From assembly GCF_003458415.1 (NCBI RefSeq), contig NZ_QRUF01000024.1, forward strand, positions 1-24,310: a stretch of 24,310 bases of DNA, written 5' to 3'. This DNA comes from Collinsella sp. AF25-2LB. Its GTDB lineage: Bacteria > Actinomycetota > Coriobacteriia > Coriobacteriales > Coriobacteriaceae. The stretch's first letter is position 1; each line of letters begins with the position of its first letter. Below, piece after piece: positions 1 through 5,858 of this stretch. The position numbers were made by a program, and so were the translations under genes. The notes beneath the pieces were generated by a model that worked only from the letters and a program-made list of their open reading frames with translations, was not told where the DNA came from and did no database searches.

Positions 1-42
1 CGCAGCGTCGGCCGGTCCGCCGTTCGGTAGAACGGCGGAACC
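1..42 (-). repeat. 3'-end hairpin repeat, copy A
   Basis: Just past the dehydrogenase stop codon lies a hairpin with a 9-bp stem (arms 17-25 and 30-38, 4-nt loop). It is followed on the minus strand by ACCGGCCGACGCTGCG. The same tail, with one substitution, follows a different hairpin at the queA stop (3251-3292). The stems differ in sequence but both remain paired. There is no T-run, so it is not a standard intrinsic terminator. The left part lies outside the window. Confidence 0.6.
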
Positions 43-43
43 C

Positions 44-844
44 CTAAGGACGCTGGCCCATGCCACCCTCGAGGGTGACGGTCTCGCCGTTCATATACTT
101 AAAGTCGGGACCGCAGAGCTGAACGACAACGCGGCCGATTTCCTTCTCGACGTCGCCGTAGTGGCCAGCCGGCGGCATGTGGACGTTGGCCTTGAACGCC
201 TCGGGATAGGCATCCTGGAAGTTCTCGAGCGCAGCGGTCCAAGCAAGCGGGCAAACGATATTGACGTTGATGCCGTCCTTGCCCCACTCGTTGGCAGCGA
301 CGCGGGTCAGACCGCGGATGCCCTCCTTGGCAGCGGCGTAGCTGCACTGGCCATAGTTGCCAAACAGGCCGGCGCCCGAAGCAAAGTTGACCACGGAGCC
401 CTTGGTCTCCTTCAGGTGCGGGTAGGCCTTCTGCATGTACAGGTAGGTGGCATACAGGCCAGAGTAAATGGCCAGGTTAAACTGATCCATGGTGTGATCG
501 GCAATGGTCACGCCCGAGGCGCTGGCCTGAGCATTGTTGACGACGGCGTCGATGCGGCCGAACTCCTCAATAGCCTTGTCGATGACGTTCTGGACGACGG
601 CCTCGTTGTCCTGACCAGCCGAGACATCGGCCTGAACAGGCAGAACCTTGACGCCGTACTCGGCCTCGAGGGATTCCTTGGCAGCCTCGAGCTTGGCAAC
701 GTTGCGGCCGGTAATGACGAGGTTTGCGCCCTCCTTGGCAAAAGCGATATCGATACCGTAGCCGATGGAGCCAGCGGAGCCGTCCTTGAGCGTGGCCTTG
801 CCGCCGCCGGTGACGATCACGGTCTTACCAGTGAAAAGTCCCAT
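44..844 (-). CDS. Short-chain dehydrogenase/reductase (SDR)
   Basis: A 266-residue NAD(P)-dependent oxidoreductase of the classical SDR size; the substrate is unknown. Seen: a Rossmann N-terminus with TGGG at residues 12-15 and GSIGYG at 25-30, an NNA motif at 103-105, catalytic Ser156, and YAAAK with Tyr169 and Lys173. The C-terminus has the usual glycine-rich segment (LEGGMG). Two oddities: the nucleotide-binding loop carries about eight extra residues compared with TGxxxGIG, and the helix-4 position that normally holds the catalytic-tetrad Asn appears to be Ile126 by eye alignment. The start at 844 was chosen because AAAGGA lies 6-7 nt upstream on the minus strand; an in-frame upstream extension lacks SDR character. 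Transcribed alone, divergently from the coiled-coil gene. The extended loop recalls enoyl-ACP reductases, but the YxxxK spacing is classical SDR. Confidence 0.88.
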   Translation of the reverse strand: MGLFTGKTVIVTGGGKATLKDGSAGSIGYGIDIAFAKEGANLVITGRNVAKLEAAKESLEAEYGVKVLPVQADVSAGQDNEAVVQNVIDKAIEEFGRIDAVVNNAQASASGVTIADHTMDQFNLAIYSGLYATYLYMQKAYPHLKETKGSVVNFASGAGLFGNYGQCSYAAAKEGIRGLTRVAANEWGKDGINVNIVCPLAWTAALENFQDAYPEAFKANVHMPPAGHYGDVEKEIGRVVVQLCGPDFKYMNGETVTLEGGMGQRP

Positions 845-863
845 ATAAAGTCCTTTCAAATCG

Positions 864-881
864 CGACGGGCCTGCCCGTCG
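864..881. promoter_or_regulatory. Palindrome in the leader of the SDR gene
   Basis: The 294-bp gap between the divergent SDR (start 844) and coiled-coil (start 1139) genes contains a perfect inverted repeat, CGACGGGC-CT-GCCCGTCG. It lies 20-37 bp upstream of the SDR start, just behind its ribosome binding site. It could be a repressor operator or an RNA hairpin in the leader. I found no convincing -35/-10 pair for either gene in the rest of this gap. Confidence 0.45.
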
Positions 882-1138
882 ACTGCGCGCATCCAACTTC
901 ACGCGCCAAAAGCTGAAATGCAACTTTAGCGGGTTCAAGTGAAAAATAAAGCCCCTGGCAGGCGAACGGCGCAACGTCTTTCGGCGAAGGGAATGTCAAG
1001 TACAAACTGGATAAAGTGGCCGAGTTTTTGCTATCGACGCGAGCCATCGAACACGTTTTGAAACTTTGCTGCAGCGCGCGGGATGTCGGCGCGAGACTTT
1101 ATCATAGGGTGACAAACAACGATGAGGAGCACATGCCT

Positions 1139-2902
1139 ATGACAGACGAGCTGGACCCCCAGACTCAACAGCATATTGATGATTCCGCAGACGTCACTGC
1201 AGATGCCGACGCTGTGACCTGCGATGATATTGACCTCGACGGCCCATTCTTGGACGAAAGCGCTACGGCGGAAACCCCTGGCGCCGAAGATGCAGACGAG
1301 CAAAACGACGATGCGCCCGCTCAGGACGACCGCCCCGTACAGGATGCTGCTCCGCAAGCTGCGGGCCCTATCGAGGTTTCTTCGGAAGAAGAGCTCGACG
1401 CCGTCATGGACTCCATGATGGATGCCGTCAAAGCGATGAAAGACGCCGTGGCCGACGCTGACGTTGACGCCGAGGAAGAGGAGGCCGCCGAGGCAGCCTC
1501 GACCTTCGTACCCGGCGAGACTCCGGTTGCCGACCAGGGCAGCACCATGCCCTCGTTTCTGCAGCTCGAGCATCCCACGATTGGCACCGATGCGGTCGAC
1601 CCGCACGCAGCAGGCTTTTCTGTGATCGAAGGCGGTACCGGCAATATCGCCGTGCCGCAGACTGCCGATGCGGACGCTGCCGACACCGCTCGCCCGACTG
1701 CCCCGCACTCCCCCGCCGCGAGCCGCGATCTGGGGACCGCTGTCTCGAACACTGCGAACGCCGTGGGCACCTTTATCGCCCAGGGCGCCTCGGCCATGCG
1801 CGAGATGAACGCCGCGAAAAAGGCACTTGCCGATGCCCGCGCCCACCTGGCCGAACTTGAGCAGCGCATTGCCGATCAGGCCGAGGAACTCGAGACGCGC
1901 CAGGATATCGCAGGCCGCTACGACCAGATCGTCGCCGACCAGCGCCAGGCGATTGCCACGGCCCAAAAGACTGCAGCGGTCGCCGAGATTGACCGTGATG
2001 TCCACGCCTCCAAAGCGACAGAGCTCAAGGGTCAGCTCGAACAAATGAAGACAGAGGATGACGCGACTGAGCTCCGCCTGAAGGCCGCGCTCGACGCCGT
2101 GGAGGCCCGCGAGGCGAGCTCACGCGAGACCGGCAACCGCCTCGTTCGACGTCTTGAGGATTCCAAGCGCATCCGCGACAAGGTGAAGGCAGAGCGAGAC
2201 GCCGGCATTGCCGCCGCACAACAAACCGTCGACGCCACGCGCGCCCAGCTCGAGACGCTGCGTCATGAGTATGCCGAGCTGCAACGCAATCCCTCGGCAA
2301 ATCCCGCCAACTATACGGTGCGCACCAGCGAGCTCTCGATGCAGATTTCCGACACGGCAGATGCCCTGCGTAAAGCCGAAGAAGATGTCCCGCGCATCAC
2401 CGCCGACCTTGAGCACTCGCTTGCCGCAGCCGAGCAGGCCGTCGAGCAGGCTCAAGCCCCTATCGCCGACGCAAAACGCGCGCACCAAGCCGTGACGACC
2501 GAAGCCGATGCCGCGCGCGACGAGCTGCAGACGGCGAAGACCGCCGCCGCGACTCGTCAGCGCGAACTGCGCGAGAAGATCGCTGCCGAGGACAAGGCGC
2601 GCCGCGACCAGGAGCAGACCATCGCCAACGCCCAAGCAGATGCCGCACATGCACAGTCGATCATCGAACAGGCGACCGAGGTGCACGACCACCCAGAGAT
2701 CACCGAGTCGCTTGCAGGGTCCTTGGCCCGAGACAATGCCGAACACACCGAGACCGAGCGAGAAGTCGCCCAGCTCGAGGCCACCGAGGACGCGGTGCGC
2801 GAGCGTACCCGCGACTCACGCATCAAATTCACCGGCGCCATCGTCTGCATCGTCGCCGCAATCCTGGTGATCATCCTAGTCTGGCTGTTCGCAAGCAAGT
2901 AA
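1139..2902 (+). CDS. Acidic, coiled-coil, tail-anchored membrane protein (unknown)
   Basis: I do not recognise a family. The 587-residue product has three visible parts. The first (about residues 1-190) is a low-complexity, Asp/Glu/Ala-rich acidic region with no signal peptide. The second (about 210-555) is a long Ala/Glu/Gln/Arg-rich region with heptad character, interrupted near the middle by a Pro/Asn-rich break (NPSANPANY). The third is a single C-terminal hydrophobic helix of about 20 residues (AIVCIVAAILVIILVWLF) ending in ASK. This suggests a cytoplasmic rod held to the membrane by its C-terminus. GAGGAG at 1124-1129 is 9 nt from the ATG at 1139 and only 3 nt from the ATG at 1133, so 1139 is preferred. 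It stands alone between a divergent and a convergent gene. The function is open; a role in envelope organisation or division would be a guess. Confidence 0.8.
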   Translation: MTDELDPQTQQHIDDSADVTADADAVTCDDIDLDGPFLDESATAETPGAEDADEQNDDAPAQDDRPVQDAAPQAAGPIEVSSEEELDAVMDSMMDAVKAMKDAVADADVDAEEEEAAEAASTFVPGETPVADQGSTMPSFLQLEHPTIGTDAVDPHAAGFSVIEGGTGNIAVPQTADADAADTARPTAPHSPAASRDLGTAVSNTANAVGTFIAQGASAMREMNAAKKALADARAHLAELEQRIADQAEELETRQDIAGRYDQIVADQRQAIATAQKTAAVAEIDRDVHASKATELKGQLEQMKTEDDATELRLKAALDAVEAREASSRETGNRLVRRLEDSKRIRDKVKAERDAGIAAAQQTVDATRAQLETLRHEYAELQRNPSANPANYTVRTSELSMQISDTADALRKAEEDVPRITADLEHSLAAAEQAVEQAQAPIADAKRAHQAVTTEADAARDELQTAKTAAATRQRELREKIAAEDKARRDQEQTIANAQADAAHAQSIIEQATEVHDHPEITESLAGSLARDNAEHTETEREVAQLEATEDAVRERTRDSRIKFTGAIVCIVAAILVIILVWLFASK

Positions 2903-2928
2903 ACCAACCGCCAAAAAACGCTCAACGC

Positions 2929-2994
2929 AGTTGCGGTGAGATAGTTCCTGTTTAGCCCCAAAAAGGCCAATTCAAGAACTATCTCACCGCAACT
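2929..2994. repeat. 19-bp perfect inverted repeat
   Basis: Perfect 19-bp arms (2929-2947 and 2976-2994, beginning AGTTGCGGTGAGATAGTTC) flank a 28-nt loop. It starts 26 bp after the stop of the coiled-coil gene and is followed by TATTTA. It could act as a terminator for that gene, but the long loop and long perfect arms look more like a dispersed palindromic or miniature mobile element. Confidence 0.7.
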
Positions 2995-3046
2995 TATTTA
3001 GATCGACGCAAGGCAACCTACCCCTCTTGCACCGATCTCATGACAT

Positions 3047-3093
3047 AAGGACTGTCCCCAGGTGCCGGCACAAAAGGAACGTCCCCAAGTGCC
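3047..3093. repeat. Tandem REP-like repeat (GGAC..TCCCC..GTGCC)
   Basis: Two 20-nt units, AAGGACTGTCCCCAGGTGCC (3047-3066) and AAGGAACGTCCCCAAGTGCC (3074-3093), match at 17 of 20 positions with a 27-nt period. A shortened echo (AAGTGCC) follows at 3094. The GGGGACAGTCC / GGGGACGTTCC type of sequence resembles REP elements mobilised by REP-associated tyrosine transposases. No such transposase is in the window. Confidence 0.55.
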
Positions 3094-3148
3094 AAGTGCC
3101 CAATGACTACTCAACAACCACGGCAACACCGATGTAATGGCAGAGTCA

Positions 3149-3256
3149 GCGAGCGGGTCACATTTGAGACAAGGTGACGTGAAACGAAAGGGCGCTGACC
3201 TTCTGGTCGTGCCCTTGAAGTTGAACGTCAGATTGTCCAAATGCGGCCCGCGCAGC
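3149..3256. repeat. Long imperfect hairpin in the intergenic island
   Basis: Arms of about 50 nt pair imperfectly. At the tip is GACC-TTCT-GGTC (3197-3208), then AAGGGC (3188-3193) with GCCCTT (3211-3216). Further out, ATTTGAGACAA..TGACGT pairs partly with ACGTCA..TTGTCCAAAT, and at the base CGGGTC..CATTTG pairs with CAAATGCGGCCCG. It is probably a degenerate mobile-element remnant or a structured 3' UTR. A short reading frame crosses it on the minus strand but shows no ribosome binding site or protein character. Confidence 0.45.
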
Positions 3257-3292
3257 GTCGACCGGTTACGGCGTTTGTAAAACGCCGTAACC
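3251..3292 (-). repeat. 3'-end hairpin repeat, copy B
   Basis: A perfect 13-bp stem (3264-3276 with 3280-3292) has a 3-nt loop. Its outer base falls in the queA stop codon. It is followed on the minus strand by ACCGGTCGACGCTGCG, matching the tail of copy A at positions 1-16 of the window. No T-run follows, so Rho-independent termination would be atypical. Confidence 0.65.
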
Positions 3293-4509
3293 TACTGAAT
3301 GAGCATGGCGTCGCCAAAGCTGAAGAAGCGGTAGCGCTCCTCGATAGCAGCAGCGTAGGCATCCATGATCTGGTCGCGGGTGGCAAGTGCGCTCACGAGC
3401 ATCATGAGCGTGGAGCGCGGCACGTGGAAGTTCGTGATCAGCGCGTCTACCACGTGATAGGTCGAGCCGGGCATGAGGTAGAGCTGCGTCGTGGCGTTCT
3501 CGCGCACCACGATGTCACCGCGGCCAAGCGTGTCGGCTCCGTCCTCGCGGCCTTCAAAATAGCGCGCCGTCACGGCCGGATCGAACACCGGGGCTTCTGC
3601 GTCAAACGCGCTCTCGAGCGAGCGCACCGCGGTAGTGCCGACGGCGATCACACGATGACCCTCGGCTTTCGCCTTATGCACGGCGTCGACAACTTCCTGC
3701 GACACGTGGTAGCGCTCGGTGTGCATGACGTGCTGCGTGGGGTCGTCCTCCTCCACCAAGCGGAAGGTATCGATGCCCACCTCGAGCTCGACGGCGGCAA
3801 ACTTCGCACCCTTGGCCTCGATAGCGGCCATGAGCTCGGAAGTAAAGTGCAGACCCGCCGTGGGAGCTGCAGCCGAGTGTTCCTCTTTCATGGCGTAGAC
3901 GGTCTGGTACTTCTCGGGATCGCCCTCGTAATCGGTAATGTAGGGCGGCAGCGGCACGTGGCCGGCAGCATGGATGGCCTCGTCGAGCGTGCGCGGCTCG
4001 CCGGCGGCATTGCAACCGGCCGGCTCAAAACGCACCAGGCGGCCGCCGCGGCTATCGGTGACAAAGTCGATGACCTCGGCCGTCAGCACCACGGGAGCCC
4101 CCTCGGGCGCATGGGCGCCGCCCGCACGATACTCAATCTGAGCACCGGGCTTCAGGCGCTTACCCGGCTTGACCAAGCACTCCCAAACATGGCCCAGCGG
4201 ATCCACGTCCTCGCGGCGCTTGAGCAGCAGGGTCTCGACCACGCCGCCCGATCCCGTTTTACGACCGATCAGACGGGCCGGCATCACGCGCGTCTGATTG
4301 ATGACGAGCACGTCGCCCGGCTCGATATAGTCGATGATGTCGCGGAAGATGCGGTGCTCAACGGTACCGCCGTGCTCCAGCGGCGTTCCCGCCTGGGAGC
4401 CCTTGCGATCCACCACCAGCAGGCGGCAAGAGTCGCGCGGCTCGGCTGGAGCCTGGGCGATCAGTTCCTCAGGAAGGTTGTAGTCAAAATCATCGGTACG
4501 CATAGACAC
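3292..4509 (-). CDS. queA: S-adenosylmethionine:tRNA ribosyltransferase-isomerase QueA
   Basis: QueA transfers and isomerises the ribosyl group of SAM onto preQ1 at the tRNA wobble position, giving epoxyqueuosine (oQ). Seen: the N-terminal FDYNLPEELIAQ typical of the family, the APTAGLHF signature in mid-protein followed by the ELEVGIDTF segment, and the C-terminal end FGDAMLIQ. At 405 residues it is longer than the usual 340-360, with extra length in the central part, for instance the stretch after the AGGAHAPEG segment. The GTG at 4509 is preferred because GGAG sits 8 nt upstream; the ATG at 4503 is an alternative two codons in. It is the last gene of a minus-strand set, 64 bp behind queH, which performs the next step of the same pathway. 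The stop codon overlaps hairpin copy B. Confidence 0.95.
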   Translation of the reverse strand: MSMRTDDFDYNLPEELIAQAPAEPRDSCRLLVVDRKGSQAGTPLEHGGTVEHRIFRDIIDYIEPGDVLVINQTRVMPARLIGRKTGSGGVVETLLLKRREDVDPLGHVWECLVKPGKRLKPGAQIEYRAGGAHAPEGAPVVLTAEVIDFVTDSRGGRLVRFEPAGCNAAGEPRTLDEAIHAAGHVPLPPYITDYEGDPEKYQTVYAMKEEHSAAAPTAGLHFTSELMAAIEAKGAKFAAVELEVGIDTFRLVEEDDPTQHVMHTERYHVSQEVVDAVHKAKAEGHRVIAVGTTAVRSLESAFDAEAPVFDPAVTARYFEGREDGADTLGRGDIVVRENATTQLYLMPGSTYHVVDALITNFHVPRSTLMMLVSALATRDQIMDAYAAAIEERYRFFSFGDAMLIQ

Positions 4510-4573
4510 GTCGGATACTCCTTATATAGCTAAAGTCCGCTCTACATCCTAGCAGGCTGACGTCCCAAATGAA

Positions 4574-5149
4574 CTACTTTTTGGACGCTTTGCGCTCGTC
4601 GCGGATGCGGGCGCGGTCCATGGCCGCCTCGACAGCCGAGAAGCGGCAACCACAGTAGTTCTGCCGATACATGCCCAGCTCGCGCGAACGGCGTGTCGCC
4701 TCGGGGTAATACGGACGAAAATCGCGAATCACCGGAGTGAGACCGCGGGCGGCAGCCAGACGCTCCAACACATCATTGCAGGTTTCGAACAACTGATACG
4801 GCGAGACGGCGAGCGTCGTACCCACAAACTCAAACCCACGCTCCTGGGCCACGCGGCACGCCTCGGCCAAGCGCAGGGCATAGCACGCACGACAGCGACG
4901 GGGCCGATCGGCACCCAGCGGTGCCACGCCGGCCTCCCAGCGCTCACGGTCCTCCCCCGCCTCGATAAGCTCGATGTCGCCATCGGCACACCACCGGCGC
5001 AGCTCGTCCAAACGCCGCTGCCATTCATCGTGCGGCTGAATATTGGGGTTGGTCCAGCAGATTGTGGGCTCAAACCCTTCCTCGCGCAGCAGGCGGACCG
5101 GCTCAAGAGAGCACGGCGCACAGCAGGCGTGCAACAACAACGGCTTCAT
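4574..5149 (-). CDS. queH: Epoxyqueuosine reductase QueH (DUF208 family)
   Basis: QueH reduces epoxyqueuosine to queuosine on tRNA using an iron-sulfur cluster and, unlike QueG, does so without cobalamin. The 191-residue product has the family cysteines: HACCAPCS near the start (Cys9, Cys10, Cys13), CRACY (Cys86, Cys89) and YCGC near the end (Cys166, Cys168). It also has the WTNPNIQP and GTTLAVSPYQ segments of this family. The start at 5149 was chosen because GAGGAG lies 6 nt upstream; the nearer ATG at 5155 abuts the ribosome binding site. It begins 10 bp after the DUF3267 stop and precedes queA, so the three genes are probably one transcript. Confidence 0.95.
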   Translation of the reverse strand: MKPLLLHACCAPCSLEPVRLLREEGFEPTICWTNPNIQPHDEWQRRLDELRRWCADGDIELIEAGEDRERWEAGVAPLGADRPRRCRACYALRLAEACRVAQERGFEFVGTTLAVSPYQLFETCNDVLERLAAARGLTPVIRDFRPYYPEATRRSRELGMYRQNYCGCRFSAVEAAMDRARIRDERKASKK

Positions 5150-5159
5150 CGACATCTCC

Positions 5160-5726
5160 TCACCCGAAAAAGCGCACGCCGAAGGACGTGTCCTCGCAGG
5201 CGACAATGCGGCGGTCGCGCAAAATGGTCCGCACGTAATACCAGTCGCCCACACAGCCTGACAAATGCAAGCCGGCCGCCAGATAGCACAGCAGCGGATA
5301 GCCCGAAAACGCAAACCCCAGGGCAAGCGTTGTCGTCACAACAGCCGTCGGTGCCAGGCAAACCGCCATGTACCGCCGGCGCGAATACACAACGCCCTCG
5401 GCGCAGGCATAGATCATCGCCGTCTCGCGATTCGCCCCAAAGGTCACCTGCGCGCCCGCAGGCGCCAGCAGCTTAAAAAACACACCGTGCACCAGCTCGT
5501 GCACGGCAAATGACGCCGCAGAAACCGCAGCCAAGCCGACTATCCAGCCCACGACAGCCATCCAGCCGCCCGCGTCAGCCGCATCCAAGTCTGCAGGCCC
5601 GCCCAGCAGCATAAACACCGGCGCCAGGCACACGGCAAACACGCCGACTACGACCATCCCCCACACGAAGCAAGCGTGCAGAAATTCCTCGTCTTCAAAC
5701 GCATGTATGTTGGAAATCTCATTCAT
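5160..5726 (-). CDS. DUF3267-type integral membrane metalloprotease-like protein
   Basis: A 188-residue membrane protein with about four to five hydrophobic segments (near residues 20-42, 56-74, 120-140 and 142-158). HELVHG at residues 76-81 is a zincin-type metal-binding motif, and a second conserved patch, HLSGCVGDWY (154-163), supplies the downstream GD seen in DUF3267 proteins. This family resembles intramembrane M50-type proteases, but no substrate is known. It is the first gene of the set leading into queH, 10 bp downstream, though a functional link to queuosine is not evident. No good ribosome binding site precedes the ATG. TATCCT lies 8 nt upstream of the start, so a leaderless transcript is possible. 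Confidence 0.8.
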   Translation of the reverse strand: MNEISNIHAFEDEEFLHACFVWGMVVVGVFAVCLAPVFMLLGGPADLDAADAGGWMAVVGWIVGLAAVSAASFAVHELVHGVFFKLLAPAGAQVTFGANRETAMIYACAEGVVYSRRRYMAVCLAPTAVVTTTLALGFAFSGYPLLCYLAAGLHLSGCVGDWYYVRTILRDRRIVACEDTSFGVRFFG

Positions 5727-5768
5727 AGCATCTTAGGATAGCGCCCCTGCCACGTACCCGTCCGCATG

Positions 5769-5777
5769 TGCGATAAT
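5769..5777 (+). promoter_or_regulatory. Extended -10 promoter for the MetRS-like gene
   Basis: TGC-GATAAT matches an extended -10 element. There is no recognisable -35 box 17 nt upstream. Transcription would start near 5784, giving a leader of about 75 nt before the start at 5859. The same TGTGCGATAAT string occurs upstream of degV (11651 region, minus strand). Confidence 0.5.
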
Positions 5778-5858
5778 GTCGAACGATATGCACGAATTGA
5801 CCACCGCGTCGCCAGGCCTTGCGCCCGGCCGCGCTCTCACCATATGCGAAGGAGTCCC

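Noticed and set aside
2998..3240. 80-codon minus-strand frame in the repeat island
   Set aside because: It consists of translated repeat units (REP-like and long-hairpin sequence) and has no ribosome binding site.
3241..4533. 430-codon plus-strand frame across queA
   Set aside because: It is opposite a well-supported QueA, is His/Arg/Val-rich without domains, and starts inside the repeat island.
5784..5858. Possible T-box leader for the MetRS-like gene
   Set aside because: The leader is only about 75 nt and lacks a T-box sequence, specifier stem or terminator.
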